This document shows positions 59,601 through 64,000 of a stretch of DNA of 64,000 bases, piece by piece. The notes under the pieces were generated by a model. That model ran no database searches and was not told the DNA's origin. It saw only the letters and a program-made list of their open reading frames with translations. This DNA comes from Takifugu bimaculatus (Eukaryota; Chordata; Actinopteri; Tetraodontiformes; Tetraodontidae), in contig CP034992.1 of NCBI GenBank assembly GCA_004026145.2, forward strand, positions 5,592,993 through 5,656,992. The letters are read 5' to 3'. The position numbers were made by a program, and so were the translations under genes. Within the stretch, counting starts at the first letter, position 1. The number at the start of each line of letters is the position of its first letter.

Positions 59601-59808
59601 CCTTTACCGAACCCGCAGCCTGGGGCGAGACACGTCCCCGACCAGAAGGTACGAATCGGAGGATGAAGAAGACGACGACCATTTCGTAGCGGCCAAGGTC
59701 CACGAGTACTACAGCACGCTCAGGACAAACACGACCCGTTCGTCCAATCCCACCGTCCCAGAGCCCAAGACCACCTACAAGGGAAACCCCAAAGATCTGA
59801 GCATCTGA
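19332..59808 (+). CDS. magi1: magi1 (MAGI1 scaffold), multi-exon CDS, 5' end outside window
   Basis: This entry spans the whole coding part of the gene. Exon translations match the MAGI family in order: pseudo-guanylate-kinase, WW, WW, PDZ1 to PDZ5, then the basic C-terminal tail. MAGI1 rather than MAGI2 or MAGI3 is indicated by the segments [50 protein letters not shown] and the terminal DLSI. Twenty-three exons join with consistent phases into about 1,596 codons. The initiator exon with PDZ0 is not in the window. MAGI1 proteins are non-enzymatic scaffolds of tight/adherens junctions, podocytes and synapses that bind beta-catenin, alpha-actinin-4, synaptopodin and receptor C-termini (family knowledge). 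The gene is compact compared with the several-hundred-kilobase human locus. Which teleost duplicate this is cannot be decided here. Confidence 0.95.
20608..20665 (+). other. Two adjacent G-quadruplex-type motifs
   Basis: The first motif has four G-runs (GGG, GGGG, GGGGG, GGGG) with loops CAT, AT and T. The second, from 20638, has GGG-T-GGG-AGAGGAC-GGGGG-AT-GGG. Both fit the G3+N1-7 rule on the plus strand, so the intronic RNA could also fold. Confidence 0.6.
21902..21926 (+). repeat. (GA)n microsatellite
   Basis: A short purine dinucleotide array of about 12 units, followed by a G-run. Confidence 0.9.
22514..22547 (+). repeat. (GT)17 microsatellite
   Basis: A perfect GT array. A (CTGT)n stretch follows about 60 bp downstream, at 22609-22640. 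Confidence 0.95.
23552..23623 (+). repeat. Compound (TG)20(CTGT)8 microsatellite
   Basis: A TG array passes directly into a CTGT tetranucleotide array. This compound structure is common in fish genomes. Confidence 0.95.
26030..26096 (+). CDS. Candidate alternative first exon of magi1 (unproven)
   Basis: An ATG with G at -3 (ccgccATGT) opens a 22-codon segment rich in Cys and Lys/Arg ([15 protein letters not shown]). It then meets a possible donor CCCG|gtacga in phase 1, the phase needed by the exon at 29090; the joined codon would be Gly, giving [13 protein letters not shown]. The result would be a MAGI1 form without PDZ0 and the first guanylate-kinase exon, with a potentially palmitoylated, polybasic N-terminus. 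Unspliced, the frame continues to 26413 as a 127-residue basic protein containing KSVRF, which fits the PP1-binding RVxF pattern. The donor is mediocre and phase agreement has a one-in-three chance. Confidence 0.3.
27604..27636 (+). repeat. Perfect inverted repeat, 11-bp arms
   Basis: CGTGAAGGTCA and its exact complement TGACCTTCACG flank an 11-nt spacer. Each arm contains TGAAGGTCA, matching the extended nuclear-receptor monomer half-site TNAAGGTCA (ERR/SF1 type, known motif). Confidence 0.8.
29090..29209 (+). CDS. magi1: magi1 exon: end of pseudo-guanylate-kinase region
   Basis: A 120-nt exon with phase 1 at both ends. It reads [20 protein letters not shown] and then [20 protein letters not shown], nearly identical in pattern to human MAGI1. 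Acceptor cttctag, donor G|gtaaat. The E-V-P-G-V-D-Y motif is the MAGI hallmark of this region. The frame is open upstream through the intron, but the splice phase and family match fix the start. Confidence 0.97.
29210..30703 (+). other. magi1: magi1 intron
   Basis: About 1.5 kb of unremarkable sequence ending in a strong pyrimidine tract before the next exon. Nothing else was seen. Confidence 0.8.
30704..30937 (+). CDS. magi1: magi1 exon: linker before WW domains
   Basis: This 234-nt exon encodes [20 protein letters not shown], a Ser/Pro-rich stretch, then [17 protein letters not shown] and an acidic run to [19 protein letters not shown] and the acidic E/D tail are MAGI1-specific and separate it from MAGI2. 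Acceptor cctag, donor ACAG|gtacgt, phases 1 and 1. The RRSKS context is a plausible basophilic-kinase or 14-3-3 site (inference). Confidence 0.97.
30938..32557 (+). other. magi1: magi1 intron
   Basis: A 1.6-kb intron. A purine-rich stretch lies around 31770-31920. No gene or repeat of note was seen. Confidence 0.8.
32558..32783 (+). CDS. magi1: magi1 exon: linker and first half of WW1
   Basis: The exon starts [11 protein letters not shown], runs through a low-complexity Ser/Thr/Pro/His linker, and ends with [20 protein letters not shown]. That is the first half of WW domain 1, with its first signature Trp and the YTEDGEVYF strand. Donor GA|gtaagt leaves two bases that become Asp with the next exon (FIDHN). 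The linker diverges from human MAGI1 more than the domain does. WW domains of MAGI bind PPxY/LPxY partners (family knowledge). Confidence 0.97.
33151..33233 (+). CDS. magi1: magi1 exon: second half of WW1
   Basis: This 83-nt exon encodes [20 protein letters not shown] and LEECEDD. It contains the H-N-T-K-T-T-S-W core and the conserved Pro after the second signature Trp, completing WW1. Acceptor attcag, donor G|gtatgt. The split last codon becomes Glu only if the following 36-nt microexon is used. Confidence 0.97.
33668..33703 (+). CDS. magi1: magi1 36-nt microexon between the WW domains
   Basis: A 36-nt exon with phase 1 at both ends encodes [12 protein letters not shown] when joined. It matches [12 protein letters not shown] of MAGI1 and is absent from MAGI2. 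Acceptor gagcag, donor CTAG|gtatga. Skipping it keeps the frame (D-D-E-L-P-P), so it could be a cassette. The acidic insert sets the spacing between WW1 and WW2. Confidence 0.93.
   Translation, partial: KGFIQKSWTMT
33704..35234 (+). other. magi1: magi1 intron
   Basis: A 1.5-kb intron with nothing recognisable. It ends in a pyrimidine-rich tract and tatag. Confidence 0.8.
35235..35292 (+). CDS. magi1: magi1 exon: first half of WW2
   Basis: This 58-nt exon encodes [20 protein letters not shown] across its joints. It has the L-P-x-G-W-E start of a WW domain and the aromatic Y-Y strand. Donor GA|gtaagt splits the Asp codon, mirroring the split in WW1. The parallel layout suggests the two WW domains arose by exon duplication (inference). 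Confidence 0.97.
35962..36065 (+). CDS. magi1: magi1 exon: second half of WW2 and Gln/Pro linker
   Basis: It encodes [20 protein letters not shown] and then a short Gln/Pro run ([13 protein letters not shown]). In place of the second signature Trp this WW has Tyr (TQYENP), as is usual in the second WW of MAGI proteins. Human MAGI1 carries a long uninterrupted polyGln at this point, whereas here it is short and broken by Pro and Ser. Acceptor cccaaag, donor GAAG|gtgagc. Confidence 0.96.
36066..37053 (+). other. magi1: magi1 intron
   Basis: A roughly 1-kb intron. No repeats or ORFs worth reporting were seen. Confidence 0.8.
37054..37173 (+). CDS. magi1: magi1 exon: linker between WW2 and PDZ1
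   Basis: A 120-nt exon with phase 1 at both ends encodes [20 protein letters not shown] and then [20 protein letters not shown]. The start matches human EEWTEDHSALV and the rest has diverged. Acceptor cttgcag, donor AAAC|gtgagt. It is predicted disordered by composition. Skipping it would preserve the frame. Confidence 0.9.
37824..38009 (+). CDS. magi1: magi1 exon: first half of PDZ1
   Basis: It encodes [20 protein letters not shown], then [20 protein letters not shown] and on to the metETG end. The carboxylate-binding loop is RRGFGF, and the [16 protein letters not shown] strand is intact. Acceptor atttag at 37821-37823. An ATG-initiated frame is open upstream into the intron but has no supporting homology. 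The donor is a weak ACAG|gttggt. Confidence 0.97.
38136..38792 (+). CDS. magi1: magi1 exon: rest of PDZ1, linker, PDZ2
   Basis: At 657 nt this is the largest internal exon. It completes PDZ1 ([40 protein letters not shown]), crosses a Ser/Asn-rich linker, and encodes all of PDZ2 ([20 protein letters not shown] with the KGFGF loop, then the GDIIVEVN strand and the SHNEVV helix). The helix alphaB His typical of class I PDZ domains is present (THAQVV, SHNEVV). MAGI PDZ2 domains bind the PTEN tail in family members (known). Donor AGAG|gtgagt. Confidence 0.98.
42560..43310 (+). promoter_or_regulatory. CpG-rich block, candidate internal promoter
   Basis: CpG dinucleotides are clearly dense here compared with the surrounding intron (for example GGCAGCGGAGCGCCGCGCTC near 42861). 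A long GA-rich stretch (42680-42835) resembling a fish 5' UTR leads to a strong start codon at 42897. More CpG follows downstream to about 43300. No TATA box is obvious. Promoter function is inference. Confidence 0.45.
42897..42969 (+). CDS. magi1: Candidate alternative first exon for a short PDZ3-5 isoform
   Basis: ATG in an excellent context (GGAAGATGG) lies inside the CpG-rich block. Two donors are possible. The stronger, TCA|gtaagg after 42905, leaves phase 0 and would splice to the exon at 43875 or 45485, giving an N-terminus of only MVS. A weaker one, ATGG|gtaatg after 42969, leaves phase 1 and fits the exon at 43444, giving 24 residues ([20 protein letters not shown] and SFSM). Either product would lack the guanylate-kinase, WW, PDZ1 and PDZ2 modules and keep PDZ3 to PDZ5 and the tail. 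Transcript evidence is needed. Confidence 0.4.
43444..43475 (+). CDS. magi1: magi1 32-nt microexon after PDZ2
   Basis: This 32-nt exon enters in phase 1 and leaves in phase 0, encoding (G)[11 protein letters not shown]. It corresponds to GLPVPKKSPKS just after PDZ2 in human MAGI1. Acceptor cttcacag follows a long pyrimidine tract; donor CTG|gtaaat. Because it changes phase, it cannot be skipped alone in the full-length mRNA. Confidence 0.92.
43875..43919 (+). CDS. magi1: magi1 45-nt microexon, likely cassette
   Basis: This 45-nt exon with phase 0 at both ends encodes [15 protein letters not shown]. The acceptor (ttgtttgttttacag) and donor (AGG|gtatgt) are both strong, and the frame is open. 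I do not recall this peptide in the common human MAGI1 form, where the preceding exon joins directly to the [10 protein letters not shown] exon. Its symmetric phase and size suggest a regulated, perhaps neural, microexon. It adds Arg and Tyr residues that could be phosphorylated (inference). Confidence 0.7.
43920..45484 (+). other. magi1: magi1 intron
   Basis: A 1.6-kb intron. Nothing else recognisable was seen. Confidence 0.8.
45485..45731 (+). CDS. magi1: magi1 exon: Ser/Pro linker before PDZ3
   Basis: It encodes (Q)[20 protein letters not shown], a Pro-rich middle, and then [19 protein letters not shown]. Both ends match MAGI1 closely. The acceptor is a tandem AAGCAG, so the exon may start at 45485 (with Gln) or 45488 (without). 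Donor AGGC|gtaagt, phase 1. The Ser-rich part holds several potential kinase sites (SRKDS). The segment that follows SMYENR in human MAGI1 (PMSPSPAS and on) was not found in the next intron. Confidence 0.95.
45732..47881 (+). other. magi1: magi1 intron
   Basis: A 2.15-kb intron with short CTT and CTC triplet runs. I searched it for a counterpart of the human PMSPSPAS exon and saw none. Confidence 0.75.
47882..47973 (+). CDS. magi1: magi1 exon: first part of PDZ3
   Basis: This 92-nt exon encodes [20 protein letters not shown] and [10 protein letters not shown]. The TGFGF loop is the PDZ3 carboxylate-binding loop, followed by the [10 protein letters not shown] strand and turn specific to MAGI1. 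Acceptor tttccag, donor CCG|gtacgg, leaving phase 0. Confidence 0.97.
48371..48563 (+). CDS. magi1: magi1 exon: remainder of PDZ3
   Basis: It encodes [20 protein letters not shown], then [20 protein letters not shown] and [20 protein letters not shown]. The alphaB helix starts SHQLVV, with the class I His. Sequence identity to MAGI1 is very high here. Acceptor gttccag, donor GCAG|gtatag, phase 1. Confidence 0.98.
48564..49282 (+). other. magi1: magi1 intron
   Basis: A 0.7-kb intron. An AG-flanked open stretch starting ATGGACTCAG at 48768 was considered as an exon and rejected because its open frame does not fit the phase. Confidence 0.8.
49283..49648 (+). CDS. magi1: magi1 exon: Gly/Ser linker and start of PDZ4
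   Basis: It encodes [20 protein letters not shown], a segment [20 protein letters not shown], a Gly-rich hinge, an Ala/Thr run, then [20 protein letters not shown] and [15 protein letters not shown], the first strands of PDZ4 with loop EGFGF. The linker between Gly-rich hinge and PDZ4 is longer than in human MAGI1, with extra Ala/Thr/Ser residues. Acceptor cctctag, donor TTCG|gtaggc. Confidence 0.97.
49649..51091 (+). other. magi1: magi1 intron
   Basis: A 1.4-kb intron that interrupts PDZ4. Nothing else of note was seen. Confidence 0.8.
51092..51295 (+). CDS. magi1: magi1 exon: remainder of PDZ4
   Basis: It encodes [20 protein letters not shown], then [20 protein letters not shown] and [20 protein letters not shown]. 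This matches MAGI1 PDZ4 almost residue for residue, including the SHSDIV helix with its class I His. Acceptor ccgtag, donor GACG|gtgagt. Confidence 0.98.
51296..53480 (+). other. magi1: magi1 intron
   Basis: A 2.2-kb intron. It holds an 86-codon open frame around 52358-52618 with no recognised family and no usable splice phase, so I do not call it a gene. Confidence 0.75.
53481..53574 (+). CDS. magi1: magi1 exon: linker after PDZ4
   Basis: This 94-nt exon encodes [20 protein letters not shown] and [11 protein letters not shown]. It matches the human linker [21 protein letters not shown]. Acceptor cctcag, donor ACCAG|gtaaag, leaving two bases of an Arg codon. The next intron is only 76 bp, typical of compact fish introns. 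Confidence 0.96.
53651..53738 (+). CDS. magi1: magi1 exon: linker before PDZ5
   Basis: This 88-nt exon encodes [20 protein letters not shown] and [23 protein letters not shown] is conserved with human MAGI1, and the Pro-rich end is longer here. Acceptor cttgcag, donor CAG|gtaagg, phase 0. Confidence 0.95.
54354..54497 (+). CDS. magi1: magi1 exon: first part of PDZ5
   Basis: This 144-nt exon with phase 0 at both ends encodes [40 protein letters not shown] and AVRNGKMR. The KGFGF loop and [16 protein letters not shown] block are diagnostic of MAGI PDZ5, which in mammals binds beta-catenin and actin-linked partners (known). Acceptor gcggcag, donor AGG|gtacag. Confidence 0.98.
54498..55642 (+). 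other. magi1: magi1 intron
   Basis: A 1.1-kb intron interrupting PDZ5. It has C-tracts near 55420 and a run of 15 C (55597-55611) that forms part of the acceptor pyrimidine tract. Confidence 0.8.
55643..55781 (+). CDS. magi1: magi1 exon: remainder of PDZ5
   Basis: It encodes [40 protein letters not shown] and [22 protein letters not shown] is the PDZ5 alphaB helix and last strand. Acceptor actccag. The donor TATG|gtgggt leaves phase 1 and is the branching point for three different C-terminal ends. Confidence 0.98.
55643..55831 (+). CDS. magi1: magi1 alternative terminal exon A (read-through, short tail)
   Basis: If the donor after 55781 is not used, the frame continues for 16 residues ([16 protein letters not shown]) to TGA at 55829-55831. 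This closely resembles the short C-terminus I recall for the MAGI-1A type isoform (GGSNYENIP...MTP), so retention is likely a genuine conserved end. It is supported by a polyadenylation signal at 57123, giving a 3' UTR of about 1.3 kb. Confidence 0.75.
   Translation, partial: VGDEILEINGESTKGMKHARAIELIKSGGRRVHLVLKRGDGSVPEYGGSIYENIPFSPIFTP
56951..57012 (+). repeat. GT-rich microsatellite with GC interruptions
   Basis: A GTGTGC/GTGT mixed alternating purine-pyrimidine array, a potential Z-DNA former, inside the short-isoform 3' UTR. Confidence 0.85.
57123..57128 (+). terminator. Polyadenylation signal AATAAA (short isoform)
   Basis: A canonical hexamer with a T-rich downstream stretch (TCTCGTTTTTTCCCC) about 35 bases later, at a plausible distance behind terminal exon A. 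Confidence 0.55.
57277..57530 (+). CDS. magi1: magi1 alternative terminal exon B (MAGI2/3-like tail)
   Basis: After acceptor ccttcag the frame in phase 1 reads [20 protein letters not shown], continuing to a stop at 57528-57530 and ending PVPPLP. The start resembles the C-terminal segment that follows PEY in MAGI2 (GMVPSSLSMCMKSDKHG). The second half (from VCNCPPPLS) is unlike it and hydrophobic, so the true exon might end earlier. No clear polyadenylation signal follows, so support is homology plus splice phase only. Confidence 0.5.
57531..58600 (+). other. magi1: magi1 last intron with MITE-like insertion
   Basis: This intron segment carries a 360-bp element with terminal inverted repeats (57737-58096). 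The remainder shows no features. Confidence 0.8.
57737..58096. mobile_element. MITE-like non-autonomous DNA transposon, 360 bp
   Basis: The left end (TTTAAAGGGCCAGTGTGTAA...) and the complement of the right end (TTTAAAGGCCCAATGTTTAA...) match at 21 of 25 positions. TTTAAA is at both edges and may be target duplication or part of the repeat. The inside has no coding capacity and is AT-rich. Ends of the type CAGTGTGTAAGATTT are frequent in fish repeats as I recall. Family assignment is open. Confidence 0.75.
58601..59808 (+). CDS. magi1: magi1 terminal exon: long Arg/His/Ser-Pro-rich tail
   Basis: The frame enters with the split Asp codon (PEY-DVG) and runs 402 codons to TGA. It contains an RS/RSP-rich block with repeats such as [20 protein letters not shown] and [12 protein letters not shown], then an acidic/basic region, [20 protein letters not shown] and the terminal KDLSI. 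The human long isoform has a similar RRRERSP-type region and ends [14 protein letters not shown] here parallels SADNTLERR. It is longer than the human tail by my estimate. The last residues L-S-I fit a class II PDZ ligand. SP sites suggest proline-directed phosphorylation (inference). Confidence 0.97.
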
Positions 59809-60199
59809 TTGGATGGCTCTTAGCCCCTCCCATAAAACTCCCTCCCCAGAACACCATCCCAGCCGGCTGTGAACAAACACACAGAACCAACGTTGATTCC
59901 AAACTGACCTTTGAACGCTGTTTTATTTTTGTTTGTTTTACTGTCCGGGGTTATTTTGTTAAACATACTGCATTTACATTGACGGTAATTCCGACTTTTC
60001 CAGAAAACATAAAAGCATAAAAAGTAATGACGTGCCTAACAGTTCCATTGAAGAGCGGCGTTCTGTTGTCGGTTTGATATGTGTGAGGCATTTTCGGCTG
60101 CACTGTCAAATGAAGAAATGTATGTACTTTTCCTCGAGGATCCCACGGCGCCGGATCACCGGAACCGGATCTCTTACAACGATGCCGTGCATGTCGGGT

Positions 60200-60242
60200 T
60201 CTCTCTCTCCCTCTCTTTTTTCTCTCTCTCTCTCTCTCTCTC
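60200..60242 (+). repeat. (CT)n microsatellite
   Basis: A pyrimidine dinucleotide array, slightly interrupted by T-runs, in the long 3' UTR. It is a potential polypyrimidine-tract-protein binding stretch. Confidence 0.9.
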
Positions 60243-60437
60243 CTTTCTGCTCTGTCTTTTTCCTCTTTAGTGCCACTGTTTTTTAGACATTTGGCCTACC
60301 GGTAAATATAGCACAAGCCTGCATTTGTTGTATATTTTTGACAGTTTGCAGTATGTGTACATTCAGAGGTGACCATTTTAAAACGAATGAAGGGATAATT
60401 AAAAGTGAAACCATGAAGACGACGATGATGATGTTAC

Positions 60438-60443
60438 AATAAA
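60438..60443 (+). terminator. Polyadenylation signal AATAAA (long isoform)
   Basis: The hexamer in ttacAATAAAataata lies 630 bases after the stop and is followed by a G/T-rich region (GGTGTTTGGGATTTG). Confidence 0.7.
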
Positions 60444-62032
60444 ATAATATATTCAACAAATTAACACGCCGGTGTTTGGGATTTGATTTGGCTTGGATTT
60501 TTCCGCAGGGCTGCTTGTTTTCCGTGTTTTAATCAAAGACGAAGCTTTTAGTTTGACTTTCAACGGCTCTGGTCCTGGGTTTTGTTCAGGAGGGTGAGGA
60601 CGAGGAATGTTCCTCCTTCCCTCCTCCATCAGGGAGGCCGATGAAAGGAAAACAGCACGAACAAAGTGGTCAGTCGTGACCTGAGAATGTCAGCGGGGAT
60701 TTATATCTGCAGAAAAATGAAAGAACGAGGAGGGGCGCCGTGCTGCGACTGCTGAATTCCATCAGCGATACGAAAGAAAAGGGTTTTCTTTTTCTTTTGT
60801 ATCCGTGCTGAACACCTTGGGTGTAATTGCGACTGTGCTCGCCTCGGCCGCGCGTTTCCTAGTTTAATTCCAGTGTTTTTGTGTCCTGAGAGAGAGCAGG
60901 TCATTGAAGGCAGCAGCATTTGCATTGGTCAGAGTGCGTGTTCCCTGTCTGCGTGTTTTTCTCCGTGCTCCAGTGCATGAAGACGTGTTCCTAACTGTGC
61001 ATTCACAAACACCCCGCGGGCTCAATCTGCAGCTCGTACGGAGAAACGCGCAGAGATGAAGCACCGTCCTCAAACCAACATATCAGAGTTGGGGTTTTTC
61101 TGTTTTTTGGCCCAGTTTTGCTGCATCTTCATTCATTTCCCTCCACCTGAAGTGATGATCTGAGACTTATTTTGTCTACATTTTCACATCCACGATGGTT
61201 GTTCGTCAAACTGTTCACCAACAACATGGACGGGTGTTATTTTTAGCCTCTGTTTGGTTTATGGAGTGAGGTCTTTTATAGGAGGGGGGAACGTTACACC
61301 ATGAGGAGGGAAGCTGCTCCTAAATAATGGATGCAATCCACTTTAAATCTCACTCTGCCTCTTTGACGGGTCACGTTCCTCTCCTCTTCGTCAAAGTACA
61401 GAAGCAGCTCCGTCTTTTACCACTTTCAGGACTTCAGAAATTATTAACAGCCATGTTTGGAGAAGATTCCTCCTCAGTGGAGGGCAGCAGTGCAAGGAAA
61501 CATCCGAGAGGAAAGCATCTCCGGCCCTGCGCACCTCCAGGTGGTTTCGCTCCTGACCTTGGAGATCGGCAGCATCCTTGTTGCTATGGATACACAGATG
61601 CCAGGGGCCCTTTCCTCCAGCTGACTGGAGCAGACAAGGGTTGAAGTGTAAACAAGGCTTTGGGGGGAGAAGTAAATGAAGGGAAAAGGAGAACGCGGCG
61701 GTATTTTTAGCAGCGCGTTTGGGATTTTACTCAGGAGGAGAAAAAAAGTTTCCCGAAGTTACTTCTCACAAGAACTTTGGAGTTCCGCGTAATGAGCCCT
61801 GTTACTTCCACCCGTGTCGCCGCCCGGACATCTGCAGGACTGCAGGGCAGCTGCAGCAGTGATGGGTTTTACGCTCCGCCGTGCGTGAAGAGGCGAGTGG
61901 TGGTCAACATGTGGAGACTCCAAACACACGAGGGTCGGACGGTGTTAGAGCAGAGCAAAAGGAATCCTGCGGAGATTAAGGTTGCAGATTCCAAATCCTG
62001 CACTGGATCCTTTTATCAGGGAATCTGAAGGT

Positions 62033-62140
62033 GTTGGGTTCAAACCCCGGCTCTGAGTTTACATGTTTGAGTGACTGGAGACTCAATCCCGTCCTCTCAC
62101 CCAGTGAGGGTGGGATTGGCTCCAGCCCTCCAACGATGTT
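62033..62140 (+). repeat. Degenerate tRNA-SINE / L2-tail type fish repeat
   Basis: GGTTCAAACCCC matches an RNA polymerase III B box. It is followed by TGAGTTTACATGTT and then by ACTGGAGACTCAATCCCGTC...GGGATTGGCTCCAGCCC. The last part resembles the abundant fish SINE/L2 tail (GGGATAGGCTCCAGC type) as I recall it. The copy is internally deleted and old. Confidence 0.5.
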
Positions 62141-63934
62141 GTTACCAGCGCAGAAAAAAGACGAGAAGCCACAACTGCAGCTGCTACTGAGAGGTCACAG
62201 GTTCCTCCTCCGTTATGTCCCGACCAAATGCAGCAAAGTCAGAACGATCTGGTAGCACCTCCTGATCCAGAAACCAGAGTATGGATGAAGCTCGGAATAA
62301 TGAAGGTTTAAGAGTGACTCAGCCTCCTGAAGGCTCTTCAGCGTGGCCTCAGACTGAACCAATGAAATAGTTATGCTCTCATAAGTAATAGATGTAGAAA
62401 TGTCGGATTTGGCAGTCGGACTGTTGAATGATTCATTTTAACTATGCGGAAGGCCGACGGGTCAAGCTCAGTATGAGACTGAAATAGCAAACGCACCCTT
62501 CAGTGTTTTCCATGAAAACACATTCAAACAGAATTGTTTTAAAAAAATGCAAAGACCTACTTTTTTTTGGTTTCTAAAGAATGCAAAGTCCTTGCTCACT
62601 GAAAGACTGAATCTATCACTTTTAGAGAGGTTGAAGAACATTTGGCAGTGAGAACATTCTGCTCATGGGACAGACGGTCCACGAGAAGAGGACGGCTCTG
62701 ACCTCCATCAGAATCCGGCTGATCATCCACGGATCTCTACGAGGTTAGGGAGCCGCTGGCGGACCCGGCCAAATGTAGCCTGCTCAGCAGATATAGACTG
62801 TGACGGAAGTTAATTTAGAATTAACGTCAGTGCCGGTGGAGCTGGGTGCATTTGGCCTGGTTTTAATTTTTAAATGGATGAGAGCCTCAGTGTGTTAAAC
62901 CCTGAGCCTTTGACTACAACCTTAAACTTAACCCCCAAACAGTTATTGAAGGTGTGAGGAGCATCATTAGCAGGGAAAACCCTGTTTGGTGAGAATATGG
63001 AGCCTTTAGCTCGGGTTTTGCGCTGTGTGGTAGTTCTACGCCCGCTCTGTCCCTCACCTGCAGCTTCAGAGCCCGTTCTGATGCAGGTGTTTAGTTCAAA
63101 CCCAGCTGTGACAGCAGCAGGTTTAAATTAAAGGATACCACAGACTTCATTTCTCCCTGACCCCAAACAAATATAAATGTCTATTTGTTAACAAAATGTA
63201 TGATAGAAGCAAGTGCAATATTTATTTGTATGTCACTATATGAAATATGAGGAAGATGGATATAAATCTGCTTCATCCATCAATAAAAAATGTAATAAAG
63301 TATTTTCAGTGTCTTGGGCTGAGGCAAACATTAAAGCCCCGCCTTCCTTTCATGTTCTGAAAGGAAGGCTGCGTCGACATTGTTCAACAAGGAAGACGAG
63401 AAATAATCAATTTGTACTTGCAGGCGTGAGGGCTTCTTTCTCCTCATCGTGCACGAGAGAAAAGTGATCAGAGAAAAAAGATCTTCATTTATTGTAATTG
63501 CGACAGAATTAGTAACCCCGGTTTTCTAACAGTGCAAGTTGAGCCAGTCGGGCTGCTGGCATGAGCAGGTCCACAGAAACCTGCACTGGACACCAGAACA
63601 TAATTCACACCCACCTGACACAAAAGATGGAGGGCTGCTCAGAATAAAGACGGACAAATGGATGAAAGATGTACTTAAGTCTGAAAATGGAGACTGATTC
63701 TTTAGGAGGGGAAAAAAGCTCCTGCTGCTGCGAGTTTCACCCTGTTTCACCAAGTGTTGCCATGGTTTCCTGGGACTACCTTGAGAATGTCAAAAAGCTA
63801 CACAGAAATCAGGAAAAGCTTCTGAAAACTGCTGGAAGTCATCGCGCTGGTGTCAGCAGAGCTACGAGGCATTAAATTCAGAAAAGAGGGCTTAAAATCG
63901 CGCAGGTGGATTCTGACCGACGTGCAGCTGAATT

Positions 63935-63957
63935 GGGGGGGGGGGGGGGGGGGGGGG
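63935..63957 (+). repeat. poly-G tract, 23 G
   Basis: An uninterrupted run of G. The length is unreliable in sequencing, and such a run can mark assembly trouble. Confidence 0.9.
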
Positions 63958-64000
63958 ATTGTCTTATTTTCAACCTGGCTTATTAATGGAGATATAATGT

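Larger units (their letters stand above)
59809..60462 (+). other. magi1: 3' UTR of the long magi1 isoform
   Basis: Non-coding sequence after the stop, with a (CT)n tract at 60200-60242 and T-rich segments, ending about 20 bases after AATAAA. The extent is inferred. Confidence 0.7.
60463..64000. other. Intergenic region downstream of magi1
   Basis: I recognise no gene here. Short open frames lack family similarity. It contains a SINE relic at 62033-62140 and a run of 23 G near the end (63935-63957). Confidence 0.6.

Noticed and set aside
61327..61644. 105-codon ORF downstream of magi1 as a next gene
   Set aside because: No recognisable family, no promoter-like context; likely chance.

Overview
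The window is vertebrate nuclear DNA, and almost certainly from a ray-finned (teleost, probably percomorph) fish. It carries spliced exons with GT/AG borders, abundant (CA)n, (CTGT)n and homopolymer microsatellites, few transposon relics, and introns far shorter than those of the mammalian orthologue. I cannot name the species from sequence alone.

One gene explains nearly everything. It is the plus-strand 3' four-fifths of a MAGI1-type gene (membrane-associated guanylate kinase, WW and PDZ domain scaffold; a teleost magi1 copy, a or b not resolved). I assembled 23 coding exons from 19332 to 59808 by matching exon translations to the MAGI family and checking every splice phase. All junctions are phase-consistent and the frame stays open to the final TGA, giving about 1,596 codons. 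The true first exon (start codon, PDZ0, start of the guanylate-kinase-like region) lies upstream of the window.

Layout: 1-19331 is the 3' part of a very large first intron. It holds a 13-copy 45-bp minisatellite, CTCF-like motifs, a YY1/ATG block and an exon-like minus-strand ORF. 19332-30937 encode the pseudo-guanylate-kinase region. 32558-36065 encode two WW domains, with a 36-nt microexon between them. 37054-38792 encode a linker, PDZ1 and PDZ2. 43444-45731 encode a variable linker built from 32-nt and 45-nt microexons plus a Ser-rich exon. 47882-48563 encode PDZ3, 49283-51295 a Gly/Ser linker and PDZ4, 53481-53738 a linker, and 54354-55781 PDZ5. Three alternative C-terminal ends follow: read-through to a stop at 55831 with its own polyadenylation signal, a MAGI2/3-like tail at 57277, and the long Arg/His/Ser-Pro-rich tail at 58601-59808 ending in DLSI. 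59809-60460 is the 3' UTR and 60461-64000 appears intergenic.

The protein is a non-catalytic scaffold at cell junctions and synapses, with WW domains binding proline-rich partners and PDZ domains binding receptor and adhesion-protein C-termini. The least expected signals are two possible internal first exons. One sits in a CpG-rich block at 42.6-43.3 kb and would start a product carrying only PDZ3-5. The other, at 26030, encodes a Cys plus polybasic N-terminus and is phase-compatible with the next exon. Both need transcript evidence.
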